DNA of 64,000 nt from the NCBI GenBank assembly GCA_024291935.2, contig JAGTYA010000026.1, forward strand, positions 8,102,001-8,166,000, written 5' to 3'. The notes beneath the pieces are model-generated. The model saw only the letters and a program-made list of their open reading frames with translations, was not told the DNA's origin and did no database searches. Shown one piece after another: positions 40,893-53,739 of the stretch. How positions within the stretch are numbered: position 1 is the first letter of the stretch; each line of letters opens with the position of its first letter. Made by a program: the position numbers and the translations under genes. The DNA is from Okapia johnstoni (lineage: Eukaryota > Chordata > Mammalia > Artiodactyla > Giraffidae).

Positions 40893-43563
40893 AGCAGCGG
40901 TGGCTTATGGGAGTCCGAGGCCACAGAAACCCTCTGCAGTGGTGGTTTCTGAGGCTGTGGGTTTGGTGCGTCCGCGCGGGCCGCTTCCTCCGTCGGTCTG
41001 CGGCGAGTCAGTCTGAAGCAGTTTGCTTCTCTCTGGCGGCATTGAGTCTTGGTCCTTCGCCGGAGTGTCAGGCTCAGGGGTCCCAGCCAGTAGGGGTGAC
41101 CGTTTGGATCGGCCTCGGGAGCGCACCCTGGCCCGTCCCTGAAGCCCAATATTGGGTTCTGGGTGTCCCAAAATCCCGCGTGATGGTGAAGGCGCTGGGG
41201 CTCGAGTAGGACAGGTTCGGAATTTCATCTTGGCCGATCTCCTCGGTGGAGACGCACACCCTCGCTGAACCCTCTTGGGTAGAGGGTTTGGTAATGTAGG
41301 GCCGTGGGAGTGGGATCGTTCACATTCGTGCAGTAGAGTTTTTAGCCCTTAGTGAAGGGGCTCTGCCTCTGTTATTCGGAGGTAAGGAAACAAAACACCT
41401 CACTGAGGTGCTTGATCCCCTACTGGCGGGCGGCGGCGGCGTCCTGGGCGGTCCTTAAAGTCGTTGCCCTCTTGCGAAAGGCAGGACAGTACCTGCAGAG
41501 AAACAGAAAGGGCTGGAGCGTCAGAGAGAAATGATTTCGCTCTGGGCCAGTGTGTGGTTCACGGAACAGAGGCCCTGTATGGCTGGGGTCTAGAGGGAGC
41601 TTGGGTGAGGGTCTTGGGCACTGCTGGGTAATGCCATCCCTTCCCTGTGTTTTAGCTGCCCTTTATGCCAATAGGTTGTCAGAGGGTCCGCTTCCATCCC
41701 AGCCGTGGGACCCTCTTCTCAGACATTGCAACTTAGGTCGCTGCAGATCGCATGCCTCCCTTGATAACCCCCTCCCTTGCTTGGAACCCTTTGGAAGCTT
41801 TTAGACTGGGGATCAGGGCCTACGTGACAGGCCTACTTTTCCCATCTGTTCTTTGCCTGTCCTCCACCTTCAGCACCAAACTCCAGGCGCACTCTCCTGT
41901 CTGTTCCTTGAGCTAGGTGGGCTCCTTCACTTTGGGCCTGCCTGCAAGATGTTTCCTCTGCTGGCATCCCCCTTCCACCAACTCTGCCAGGTCTTGCAGG
42001 CTGCTAAGAGCTGTCAAGGTTCTCTGGCGACCTGCTTACAAGCAGCTCACTCATTTCTGTCCACCAGTTTATTTGCTTTCACTACTCCATGGGCCACACG
42101 TGTGTCCAATTACAGCAGCAACTTGGGTATCCATAGCATATTTTGTAGGGCCTACAAGGGCCTTGTGACTGTTTTCATTTATATCCGTGTCTTCCAGTTA
42201 CGTTATACAGTGTCTTGCACCAGCTTAATTAATCAAATAGGCCCTGTAGTGTTTTAGGTATCATTGTGGGCACTGGGGAAGTGCAGTGAGGAATAAAAAA
42301 AGCACTGTTTTGTAGTGCTCATTTTAGTGATAAATGTGCACTATTTAGTGATAAGCTAAAGTTTGCACGTAGAATCTGCAGTAGAGACAGAGCACTGGGC
42401 AAGTGGGTAGTGTTGTATTTTCAGCAGGGGGACCAGATCAGACCTCACTGAGAAGCTAATACTTGAGAAAAAACCTGAGGGAAGTGAAAGAGTGAGATTC
42501 ATGGAACTCCTAGGGAAGAAGCTTGCCGGTCAGAGGGAAGGTCAAATGCAAAGGCCTTGGGGTGGCCAGAATGGCAGGAGTAGGAAGGAGGGGGTACTAG
42601 AGGAACTAGGGGTGGGAAGGAGACCCTGCAGTATGAGATGCCATTGTATTCACTTTGGAACATGCTGGCAGATTTTAAGCAGGAAAGTGATGTGATCTGA
42701 CAGTTTTATCAGGATCCCCCTGACTGCTGTATCAGTGAAGAGGATGAAAGCCAGGGGACCTCCTAGTTGGCGGTGGCAGGATTCCAGGAGAGCTGAGATG
42801 GTGCGGTGGGCCAGGTGGGAGCAGAATTTGGGTGAGAAAAGTGGGGTTAGGAATGCATTTTGGAGGTGCTGACAGGGTCTGTCCATTTATTGCATGCAGG
42901 GCATGATGGAAGGAGGTTAACACCAAGGTTGTTTGCCCGCCTACCTGCTAAGTTAAATCTGTCAACTAGAGCTTGCCTTTCTTGGCACGGTTCCCAGACC
43001 ACCATACTCCTGCTGGTCCCAATGCTGCCCCCCAGGCCGGCTCGTCCTCCACCGCTGGAGGCCCTTTGAGGCCTTCCATCATCTCCCCCACAGCCTCTCT
43101 CCAGGTTTCTCTCCCGTCCCTCCTTCTCTGTGACCTGGTCTCTGCTGTCTCACATCCTGTTTGTACGGTCGTGTGTGTGGCACACTGCTCTGGGTACAGG
43201 GGCTCAGGAGTGAACAGGGCAGGCCTCAGCTGCAGGCTCTGCACAGGTGAACCTTGTCTTCCAGTGGGAGAGACAGGTGGTACTGTAACTCACCAGCTGT
43301 GTGACTTTTAGCAATCTGCTTAACTTCTCCATGCTTCAGTTGCTTTCATTTTAAAATGTGGATGGACAAATTTCAGTGTCAGAGTAGTGAGGATTGAATG
43401 ATTTCATATTTAAAAAGCACTGAGAACAGTGCCTGATGACAGAATAAGTACCATAAACATTTGTTAAGTAAAAGTAAATGCACAAATGAAGATAATTCTG
43501 GAGTGGTGAATGCTATATAAAGAAAACAAAAAGTAAAAAGAAAGAGTTACCAGGGAGGCAGGG

Positions 43564-43833
43564 CAGAGAAGGCAATGGCACCCCACTCCAGTACTCTTGC
43601 CTGGAAAATCCCATGGACGGAGGAGCCTGGTAGGCTGCAGTCCATGGGGTCGCTAAGAGTCGGACACGACTGAGCAACTTCACTTTCATGCATTGGAGAA
43701 GGAAATGGCAACCCACTCCAGTGTTCTTGCCTGGAGAATCCCAGGGGTGGCGGAGCCTGGTGGGCTGCCGTCTATGTGGTCACACAGAGTCGGACACAAC
43801 TGAAGCGACTTAGCAGCAGCAGCAGCAGCAGGG
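43564..43833 (+). repeat. BovA2 dimeric SINE
   Basis: Two head-to-tail BovA monomers (43564-43690, 43695-43830), each starting GAGAAGGMAATGGCAMCCC, closed by (AGC)n at 43814-43830. This is the typical bovine dimer. Confidence 0.9.
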
Positions 43834-44579
43834 AGGCAGGGAAGGAAGGAATGCCTAGAAGTTGGTGGTTAGTAAAAGCCCCAAGCCAGGGACAGAGTTC
43901 AAGACAGGGCAATAGGAAGTGCAAAGGCTCTGAGGCTGAAACAAATCTGGAATTTTCCAGGAACCCAAGGAAGGCTTTTCTATGCTCTTGTATCCTTGTC
44001 TGTAAATGGAGAAGACATGCCAATGATTTCCCAAGGTCACAATGAGAATTAAACAAAATTAACCCATGCTTGTTTTCTCAGACCTGAAACATAAAACTTT
44101 GAGAGCCCTCTTTCAGAAAAGAAAAATAAACTCAAAAAAAAGAAGTATAGAACTTTAGAAGGGGTGCAAATTGAGGGACCCTGAGGTACTTATGCAGTGT
44201 CATGGTAAAGCCACTTCTGAACATTAACATTTCCACCAATTCAGGCTTCAAATTTCTTAGTGAACTCAGCTCTCCCCTCGGGGTCCAGGAGGCAGTGATG
44301 GGGGCCAGCTGGCCAGGGTCCCCTTCCCCAGGTCCCTGGAACTCAAGCAGAAGCTCCACCACAGCAGGCATCCTGGCCCTTGACGACAATGCCCGATGCT
44401 TCAGTGACTCATGCTGCTATTTTTGGTGCTGCTGCTCTCAAGGTGGGGAGCAAGATGGCAAGGGCTGAATTTGGAGTCAACGCTGAGGTGGTAAATCCTG
44501 CGGCAAACGAGAGACAGAAGGAGTCACCATGTACAACCAAATTCTCTGCAGAGCAAATTCTTAGTTTTAAAGTTCTCCC

Positions 44580-44705
44580 AGAGGACTTGCCTGGTGGTGC
44601 TGGGGTTAAGACACCACGCTTTCAGTGCAGCTCGAGCTGGTTCCGACCCTGGTTGCGAACCTAAGCTACCACATATCGTGAGGCACAGCCAACAAAACAG
44701 TTCTC
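44580..44705 (+). repeat. CHR-type SINE
   Basis: AGGACTTGCCTGGTGGTGCT head, diverged B box CCGACCCTGGTTGCGAACC. Confidence 0.72.
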
Positions 44706-46059
44706 CCAACATCAGAAAAAAGAAAGCAGCTGGAGGACAGGAAGCTTAGGCATGGGAGAGAGGGGTGGGGGTCCGGGGCAGGTCTCGGCTCGGAATTCTG
44801 GGGTCTATAGCACATGGAAGTTTCGTTTTTATAAGAACTTTCACTGTTTGAGTGGAAACTTAAGACAACCTTGAGTTTCCTTCTCCACGGGAGAGTGAAG
44901 TTCCATTCTGGGTTCTGAGAAATTCCTAAAGAATATTTTCATTTCCCATCTAACTGAGTGATTCCTACTTTCCGCTACCCACTAACACAAGTCCTGAATA
45001 GCAGGAAAAGCGTGGGGAGAATAAAGTGCTATAGAGTTCTCAATTCAGTGAACTCATAGCACCAGGAATTGTGCCAGACACTTCAAGGAATAAAATGATG
45101 GTAATTATTATCTAATAAGTATTCATCAGAGAGCCCCAGAGCCCAGTCCTGGGCTTCGCTGTCCACGGGCCATCCCAGGGTGATCTCCGCCAGCCTCGTG
45201 GCTATAAATACCATCTTGGATGACTCCCACGTTTCTATCTTCAGATCAGATCTGTTCCCAAGTTCCAGACTTGTCTACCCAGCTGCCTCCTCGACATCTC
45301 CGCTTGGATGGCAAATGGACTTCAAAATGTGTTCAAATTGGAGCTCCCAATATGCTCCCCTGAAGCTATTCTTCCCTTGATTTCCCTCTCATCAGTGGCC
45401 TCGCTATTCTTGGGCTGGTTCACGCTGAAAACGTTGGAGGCGTCCTTGACTCCTGTCTTTTACAGCCATGTCCATTTCAGCAAAGTTTGTCAGGGTTCGA
45501 CAGGGACCGTTCTGCAAGTCCCCATCCGTCTCCTGGCTTTGGGAAGGGGAAGGGAATGTTGGCTCCCTGAGCAAGTAGGTGGCCAGAGGCAGAAAGGACC
45601 GCTGGCCGGGGCTCCCAGGTCATATCCAGGCCTCCCACATGAGATGCTGCTTCCAGTGGGCGGGGCCTGTGACAGGCCTAGGACCTAGTTCATGCCTGTA
45701 AGTTTGGTGAATGAGTAAAGGAGGCTGATCATCTGTCTACTCCCTCATGGGGCCCTCAGCCCCTCCCAGGGAGGCTCTCTGGCCTTCCCCATCTCTAGAC
45801 TTCCTTGCTCCTGATTCTGCTCATGCTTCTCTGGGTCAAGTGGTTGGGTCATCAGATTCAAACGTCCCAGTCCCACGATCTTTCCAACATCTGTTTATTG
45901 AGAAATACCAAGTGGTGCAGAGTGTGAGCATGGGGAAACCAGCCCTGTCATATCCTACCGATGGGAAGTCACACTGAGTAACATCTATTTAAAGTACAGA
46001 AAGCAACTCCAGGCTTACAGATTTCTTCCACCTGGGCCTAGCCTGATGGCACAAGAAGT

Positions 46060-46800
46060 ATTTTGTTGTTCAGTCACCAAGTCCCTCTTTGCGACTCCCC
46101 TGGACTGCAGCACACTAGGCTTTCCTGTCCCCCACCATTTCCCGGAGGTTGCCCAAGTTCATGTCCATTGAATCAGTGATGCCATCCAACCATCTCATCC
46201 TCTGTCACCCCCTTCTCCTCACTGCCCTCAATCTTTCCCAGCATCAGGGTCTTTGCCAACGAGTCGGCTGTTCACATCAGGTGGCCAAAGTATCGGAGCT
46301 TCAGCTTCATCATCAGTCCTTCCAATGTGTATTCAAGGTTGATTTCCTTTAGAATGGTCTTCCCTGGTAGCTCAGCTGGTAAAGAATTCGCCTGCAATGT
46401 AGGACACCCCAGTTTGATTCCTGGGTTGGGAAGATCCACTGGAGAAGGGATAGACTACCCACTCCCAGTATTCTTGGGCTTCCATGATGACTCAGCTGGT
46501 AAAGAATCTGAATACAATGCGGGAGATCTGGGTTTGATCCCTGGGTTGGGAAGATCCCCTGGAGAAGGGAATGGCTACCCACTCCAGTATTCTGGCCTGA
46601 AGAATTCCATGGACTATCCATGCGGTGGCAAAGAGTCGGACATGACTCAGCAACTTTCACTTTCACTTTCACTCCTTTGGGATTGACTGGTTGGATCTCC
46701 TTGCAGTCCAGGGGTCTCTCAAGAGTCTTCTCCAGCACCACAGTTCGAAAGCATCAATTCTTCAGCGCTCAGCCTTCTTTATGGTGCGGTCCTATTTGTG
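46060..46800 (-). repeat. BovB LINE 3' end split by SINEs
   Basis: The 3' part is 46060-46355 and upstream BovB resumes at 46680 with TTGACTGGTTGGATCTCCTT. The break at TCCTTTAG/TCCTTTGG looks like a short target duplication. Confidence 0.85.
46356..46680 (+). repeat. Bov-tA SINEs nested in BovB (one truncated, one complete)
   Basis: Two GGTAAAGAAT tRNA heads (about 46378 and 46498). The first lacks most of the BovA body; the second is complete with a TTTCACTTTCACTTTCACT tail. Confidence 0.85.
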
Positions 46801-47100
46801 ATAGCAAAGGGAACAGCCCCCGACCCCACGTGTACCCGTGGAGGATACCGGGAACCACGGTGTTGCATCCCTAGGATGGAGTATTCGTGGTGTTCAAAAG
46901 AACATGCCGGTGGATACTGACGTGAGAACATGCCCATGATGTACTGTGGAATGATGGAAGTTAGTCATGGAGCAGTGTGTATGAGAAAGAAAAAGGTGTA
47001 TATCTTCATATACACGGGATGTACACAGGCAAAATCGAGACAGATACACAGCTAACTGCTCAAGTTGTTGCTCCTGTGGATAGGGAATGGGAAGGGCTGC
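46800..47100 (+). repeat. L1-like 3' segment (diverged)
   Basis: The GTGATAGCAAAGGGAAC ... CCCTAGGATGGAGTATTCG pattern resembles L1 ORF2 tail/3' UTR. Confidence 0.4.
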
Positions 47101-47600
47101 TGGATTCATTTGGTAGGGCTGCCATAACTAAATACCACAGATTTGGTGGCTTGAACCACAGAAATTTTCTCACAGTTCTGGAAGTCCAAGATCAAGGTGC
47201 TGGCAGACCTGGTTTCTCCTGAGGTCCCCTCTCCTTGACCTGCAGATGGCTGTCTTCTCACTGTTTCCTCACATAGTCTTTTCTCTGTGCAAGCATGCAC
47301 TCCGGGTGTATGTCCAACTTTCCTTTCTTTTTGGCTGCACAGTGTGGCCTGTGGGATCTCTGTTCCCCAACCAGGGGTTGAGCCTGGGCCAAGGCAGTGA
47401 AAGCCCAGAATCCTAACCACTAGGCTACCAGGGAACTCCAAAACTTTCCTCTTCTGATAAGGACACCAATCAGATTCGATCAGGGCCCACCCTGAGGGTC
47501 TCATTTTAATTTCACCACCCCTTTAAAAACTCTCAATGTATTGAGCATTGTGAATTTAGAATGTGAATTTGGAGAGGGGACACAACTCAGCCCATAACAG
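47100..47600 (+). repeat. Ancient mammalian interspersed repeat with a nested CHR SINE
   Basis: GGGCTGCCATAACTAAATAC, CAGTTCTGGAAGTCCAAGAT and AGGGCCCACCCTGAGGGTCT are hallmarks of a widespread old repeat whose name I cannot fix. A reverse CHR SINE (47320-47440) interrupts it. Confidence 0.6.
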
Positions 47601-48584
47601 GGGTTTTCAATTTTTATTATGGTGTTAAAATTTGTTAAAATGAACACTACTATTGGAGGGTTTTGTATATTTCAAGACAAATGTCCCCAGAGCACCCACC
47701 CACTTCCAGGCCTTCTCTGAAGTTAGAGAAGTGCAGCCAATGCTCTCCAGCAGCCAGCTCCAGGGCTCCAGCTCCAGGGCTCTCTGAGGCCCGTCCCTGA
47801 GGAAGACAGGGTGAGCCCCTCTGGATCACTGGCCAGGTCCTCAGACCCACCCTGAGAGGAGGCAGATGGAGAGGCCTCTGGCATGCAGGCCTATAGTTTA
47901 TAGGTACATATTTTGGACATTTAATACCTTGTAACCCATTCTTCCCCTTCACACCTCTCAGTAGAATACACTATTGGCCACTGAAGCAGATAGTAAAATG
48001 AAACTAAGCAGGTGATAAAATATGAAGACTGCATGACAACCTGGATGAAAGGAGGTGCAAAATTGTGATCACACAGCAAAGAGGGGGACACGGGAGGTAC
48101 AGAGAGGTTCATCTACCTGAATGAGGTAGTATAAAGAAGAAAGATGGCAAGGTGAGATGGGGTAGGGCGAAAACAGTAACGCACTGGGCTTTAAAATCAA
48201 GCCTCTGGGGAGAGGCATGCACTGCCTTGGAGGTCTGTTTACATCTGGCAGTTCTCCTGGGTCCTGCTCTGGTCTTACATCTCAGACCAGAAGCAGGAAA
48301 CTTGCTCACTGTCCTGTGGTCCTGCACCTCGCTGCACGTTCAGCCCTGCTGAGGTGGAGACTCTGCCCCTCTGGGTAGCTTTACGATCCTGCATGAGGTG
48401 GAAGCCAGGAAAGCAAACCCAGAATTTTGGTGCCAGTTTAGGAAGTTTTGTCATCACTATGCAAATACCCAAGTGTTTATGAAGTGTTTTGAAACACTTT
48501 CGTCAGCCTGCTCTGTTTGATTTGTGATTCTCATCAGAGAGGAATGGGTGGGAGACAGCCTGCAGTGATGACTGTAAAGTGCCT

Positions 48585-48692
48585 CCCGTCACCCCAGTAT
48601 TCTTGCCTGGACAATCCCATGGACAGAGGAGCCTGGAGGCCACAGTCTATGGGGTCGCAAGAGTCAGACACAAGTGGGTGACTAGGCACACA
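48585..48692 (+). repeat. BovA fragment
   Basis: ACCCCAGTATTCTTGCCTGG to GGGGTCGCAAGAGTCAGACA. Confidence 0.78.
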
Positions 48693-49984
48693 TCCCAGTG
48701 TGCCCGCCCTTGACATTGGGGTTTGGCTGCTTCTCCCATGAAGAAGTGAAGTCTGTTTCTCCACTTCTTGGATTCTGGGCTGGTCTTGTGACATGCGTTG
48801 AATGCCGCAACTGTATGAATTCTGTGCGACAGAATGTTGATGACAGTGAGGCGGTATGACTTCCAAGTCGGGCCTCGAGGCATTTTGCAGCCTCTGCTGT
48901 GGTCCTCTAGGAGCAGGTCCTTGAGACCAGTGTGCTGTGAAGGTGCCCAGTCTGGCCTAGTGGAGGCCAAGTAGGGCAGAACCAAAGGACCTTGCTGACC
49001 ACCAGCACCAACTGCCAGTCACATGAGTGACACCAGCCTGGGCCCCCAGCCCCAGGTGGGTTGTCAGATGACTGTGGCCTCAGGAGTGACCCAGGCAAGA
49101 CCAGCAGATGAACCTTTCTGCTTATCCTAGCCCAAACTGCTGATTCAAAGGCCTGGTTGTTATTTTAAGGCAGTAAGTTTTCAGTGGTTTGTTGAGGCAG
49201 CAAAAGATAATTGAGACAGTATATAAACGAATCTAAGTTCATAAACAGCATTTGAATATTTAAGAGAACTGATTTACCATATTTATAAGTTTAACTATTA
49301 GTGGATAAAAATTGCTAACTGATTAGGAAAAATAATGCTTCGCTTGGGAGGTGGGAATAAAGTGGGGGATGAAGGCCTCTTTACCCTCTACTCCCTCCTT
49401 GTTTGTACAGGAAAAAAGAACAAAAGAGAAAAAATATGCTTGCTAGATATGTGAGTCTCTTATGCTGAGTATGAGGTGTTTGAGAGGACCAGATATTTCA
49501 ACTCTGTAAAATGTAGTTTAAAATCTATTAGGGAATTTAATTACCTATGTTTGTAATTGGCATTCATTTTTAGAATTTAATCTGTTGAACCTGTGAGTTA
49601 ATTAAATATTCATCAAAGACTAAGTGAAAGTAATTATTCTTATTTTAATACAAAAATTAGATTTATAAATAGAAAACTAGATTTGCAACTTGCATTTGGA
49701 TGCTTAAGAAAAGCTAGTTCTTTTAACTTATAAGTTTAATAAATACAATATTCATTTAAACACAAGCAGCAGTAGGTAGCTTTTCTCTGCACGAAAGCCC
49801 CTTCTCCAACATTAAAAGTCCTCAACAGACAACACCAGGTGTTAGCACCCCTACTGGAAGAGTCGGCATTCCAGACTTGCATGCCTTTGCTTCTGTGAGT
49901 CCCTGGGCCTGGAATGCTCTCAACACACACATAAATCTTTGGTACCTGGCAAGATTTTACCTTTTCTTATTTTTAAAAATAGTA

Positions 49985-50295
49985 ACTTCTTTATTTTTGA
50001 CTTTGCTGGGTCTTAGTTGCTGTGCAGGCTTTTCTTCAGTTGTGAGCTGGGGCTACTCTCTAGTTATGGGGCAGGGGCTTCATTGTGGTGGCTTCCTTGT
50101 TGGGGAGCACAGGCTCTTGAGCACACGGGCTTCAGTAGCTGTGGCGTGCGGGCTCTAGAGCACAGGCTCAGTAGTTCTTGCACCTGGGCTTAGTTGCTCT
50201 GAGGCAACTAAGGTCTTCCCGGATCAGGGGTTGAACCCACATCTCCTGCACTGGCAGGTGGATTCTTAACCACTGAGCCACCAGGGAAGTCGCGG
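49985..50295 (-). repeat. CHR-1-like SINE (long form)
   Basis: Reverse copy with GGGTCTTAGTTGCTG, GGGCTCTAGAGCACAGGCTC and ACCACTGAGCCACCAGGGAA. Confidence 0.82.
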
Positions 50296-50649
50296 ATTTT
50301 ACCTTTCCTAAAAGGTCCAGCTGAAACTCTGTGACGAGGTCCTTCCTTGCCAAGTCAGAATCACAATTCCCTGCTTAGACCCATCCAGGCCTCTTTGAGA
50401 CCAAACCCTGGTGGGCTGTTAGCTGGGACGTTCTCTTTTCCGGCTGCAGTGTGAGAACTGAGCTGAAGCCAAGCAAAAAGAAACAGAAGGACTAGTTCCG
50501 ATGCCCAGGGTGTCTGGGGTGCTTCCATGGCCTGGCTGTGGGAGATGTGGATTTCCAGGTCTGTGCAGAAGGCAGCCTCCTCATGGGCACTGAGACTTTC
50601 GATGCCTGGGTCCCTGCCTCTCCTTGTTCTGCTCTCCCGACTTTGCTGG

Positions 50650-51175
50650 GAAGGGTGTAGTCTGCAGGATCACGCCGCTCTCACCACCAAAGATGTCTAC
50701 ATCCTAATCCTTGGAGCATGTCAATGTATTACCTTACATGGCCAAGGGGCGTTAAGGTTGTAGATAGAACTATGGTTGCTCATCAGCAGACTTTCCATGG
50801 GACATCATCCTGGGTCCATTCATTCAGTGGAATCACAAGAGTCCTTGAAAATGGAAGAAGGAAGCAGAAGAGAGTCAGAGCGAAAGGCCACCAAGGAAGA
50901 CTGGTGAGATGCAACGTTGCAGGCTTTGAAGATGGAGGAAGGGGCCCACAAGCCAAGGAACATGGGTGGTCTCTGGCGGCTGGTGCAGACACCTTGTTTT
51001 TTTAGCCCAGTGAGACCCACGTCAGACTCCTATCCTACAGAACTTTAAGGAAATGAATTATTCTTTTTTTTTTTTTGGCTTAATACAAATTTATTCTCTC
51101 AGTTCCAGATTTTATTCTTTAAGCTGCTAAATTTATGGGAATTTGTTATAGCAACAGTAGGAAACTGATACACAG
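50650..51175. repeat. Ancient mammalian interspersed repeat
   Basis: ATGTCTACATCCTAATCCTT, ACCTTACATGGCCAAGGGGC, TTAGCCCAGTGAGACCCACG and GTAGGAAACTGATACA blocks mark a known widespread old element, subfamily uncertain, with a poly(T) insertion at 51064-51076. Confidence 0.55.
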
Positions 51176-51937
51176 GGTCACCCACAGGCTTCATTGCTTG
51201 AATCAGTGACATCTGTGTGATCAGATGGGAACCAAACAAGCTTGACTCAAGCCTGGCCTCTGACCCCCACAGGCCATGTCAACATTGGGCCAGTCCAGGC
51301 TTCTCATCTAACCCTGGAGCAGCACGGGGCAGCACTCACTGAGTTTATAGAAGTAGAGCAAACGGGTGTAGAGGGCTTAGCTCGGCGCCAGCTGAGACCT
51401 AGTCCCCTGTGAATGGCTGCCATCCTGGAGGCAGTTGGCAAGGCCCTTCTGGCACTACTGAGTTCTTGGAGAAGCAGCAAGTGGTGAGGTGACCTCAGGC
51501 CTGGGAGCCTGACACCTGCATCCTGAACTCATCTTGCTGAACTTTTGTGGGAAAGGTGCAGGCCTTGCTGGTGGTCCTAGAGTGCTGGGGGCCCTTGGCC
51601 CTTCCTTCGGGTCCTCTGGCTTCTGACTTACTCTCTGCCTGCAGGTCTCCCTCTGATCCACCCGGGCACTGCAGTGGTGCCAATTGCATCTGCAGGAGGG
51701 TTCGGTGCGCCTCCTCACAGCCCTGTGAAGTTACTGCCACACTCAGTGCCAGAGAGGCCTGGAACACAGTGCGGGTCTGTAAGCAGTCAGACCTGAGCAC
51801 TGACTTGAAGCAAGTCACAGGGGGCCAGTGTAGCCCAGTAAGAAAGAGCAAAGTTGGTACTAAAACCTTCTTAGAAACCCTGGCTCTTTGTTCCAGGTTA
51901 TAAAAATATCCACTATGGGGAGTCCCCTGGAAGTCCA

Positions 51938-52771
51938 TCAGTTCAGTTCAGTTCAGTTCAGTCGCTGAGTTGTGTCTGACTCTTTGCGACCCCATGGACT
52001 GCAGCACACCAGGCTTCCCTGTCCGTCACTAACTCCTGGAGCTTGCTCAAACTCATGTTTATCGAGTCGGTGATGCCATCCAACCATCTCATCCTCTGTC
52101 GTCCCCTTCTCCTCCTGCCTTCCTTTCCCGACAACAGGGTCTTTTCCAATGAGTCAGTTCTTCGCATCAGGTGGCCAAAGTATTGGAGCTTCAGCTTCAG
52201 CATCAGTCCTTCCAATGAATATTCAGGACTGATTTCCTTTGGATGGACTGGTTGGATCTCCTTGCAGCCCAAGGGACTCTCAAGAGTCTTCAACACCACA
52301 GTTCGAAAGCATCAATTCTTCAGCACTCAGCTTTCTTTATAGTCCAACTCACATGTCCATATGTGACTACTGGAAAAACCATAGCTTTGACTAGATGGAC
52401 GTTTGTAGGCAAGGCAATGTCTCTGCTTTTTAATATGCTGTCTAGGTTTGTCATAGTTTTTCTTCCAAGGAGCAAGCATCTTTTAATTTCATGGCTGCAG
52501 TCACCACCTGCAGTGATTTTGGAGCCCAAGAAAATAAAGTCTGTCACTGTTTCCATTGTTTCCCCATCTATTTGCCATGAAGTGATGGGACCGGATACCA
52601 TGATCTTCATTTTCTGAATGTTGAGTTTTAAGCCAACTTTTTTCACTCTCCTCTTTCACTTTCATCAAGAGGCTCTTTAGTTCTTTTTTGCTTTCTGCCA
52701 TAAGGGTGGTGTCATCTGTGTATCTGAGGTTATTGATATTTCTCGGTGACAATACACAGCCTTGATGGAAG
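51938..52771 (-). repeat. BovB LINE 3' end, left arm plus spacer
   Basis: Reverse BovB from the terminal (GTTCA)n into the reverse-transcriptase ORF. The minus strand reads fragments such as KIMVSGPITSWQIDGETMET and LDSILKSRDIALPTNVHL. The part beyond about 52591 is not shared with the right arm. Confidence 0.9.
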
Positions 52772-53399
52772 TCCATCACTTCAAGGCAAATAGATGGGGA
52801 AACAATGGAAACAGTGACAGACTTTATTTTCTTGGGCTCCAAAATCACTGCAGGTGGTGACTGCAGCCATGAAATTAAGACACTTAATCCTTGGAGGTAA
52901 AGCTATGACAAACCTAGACAGCATATTAAAAAGCAGAGACATTGCCTTGCCGACAAACGTCCATCTAGTCAAAGCTATGCTTTTTCCAGTAGTCACTTAT
53001 GGACGTGTGAGTTGGACTATAAAGAAAGCTGAGTGCTGAAGAATTGATGCTTTTGAACTGTGGTGTTGGAGAAGACTCTTGAGAGTCCCTTGGGCTGCAA
53101 GGAGATCCAACCAGTCCATCCAAAGGAAATCAGTCCTGAATATTCATTGGAAGGACTGATGCTGAAGCTGAAGCTCCAATACTTTGGCCACCTGATGCGA
53201 AGAACTGACTCATTGGAAAAGATCCTGATGTCAGGAAAGGTTGAAGACAGGAGATGAGATGGTTGGATGGCATCACCAACTCGACAGATATGAGTTTGAG
53301 CAAGCTCCAGGAGTTAGTGATGGACAGGGAAGACTGGTGTGCTGCAGTCCACGGGGTCGCAAAGAGTCGGACACGACTGAGCGATTGAACTGAACTGAA
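52772..53399 (+). repeat. BovB LINE 3' end, right arm (inverted copy)
   Basis: Forward BovB that is nearly the exact reverse complement of 51938-52591. It reads LDSILKSRDIALPTNVHL and [20 protein letters not shown] on the plus strand and ends in (TGAAC)n. The frame is broken. Confidence 0.9.
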
Positions 53400-53739
53400 C
53401 TGGAAGTCCAGTGGTTAGAACTCTACGCTTTCACCACCGTGAGCCCAGAGTTCAACCCCTGGTCTGGGAACTAAGATCCCGCAAGCCCCAGTCAAAAACA
53501 AGCCAAAAAAAAAAAAAAAAAACCACTATCATATTTATAAAATAATAAAATGTTATAGAAAGATATTAACATGTTTATGTTAAAAAATATAACATAATTC
53601 CATCTTTAGAGTCCTTGTAAAAAAAATAGGAAAAATATAAAGAAAAACATCACCCCAATTCTTACACCAAGAACACCACTTGGAATTCTCGTTTTCTGTT
53701 TTCAAATTCCAGGACTTCTATCCTTGCCTCCCGAGTTGC

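Larger units (their letters stand above)
51917..53521 (+). repeat. CHR-type SINE split by a BovB inverted pair
   Basis: The head GGAGTCCCCTGGAAGTCCA is at 51919-51937. The body resumes at 53400 with CTGGAAGTCCAGTGGTTAGA and ends in a poly(A) tail of about 18. The duplicated CTGGAAGTCCA (51927-51937, 53400-53410) marks the insertion. Confidence 0.85.
40900..53700. other. STIP1-MACROD1 intergenic region
   Basis: No protein-coding gene was recognised. The 40.95-41.5 kb part is CpG-containing and could be transcribed away from STIP1. Further on are a BovA2 dimer, CHR SINEs, BovB fragments, L1-like and other old repeats, a MIR-like stretch near 43.27-43.46 kb, and A/T-rich unassigned DNA at 49.2-49.98 kb. 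The roughly 14-kb spacing between the two genes fits mammalian synteny. Confidence 0.6.

Noticed and set aside
51958..52848. Reverse-transcriptase-like frames as a possible active gene
   Set aside because: They are fragments of the BovB C-terminus with broken frames and no upstream domains.
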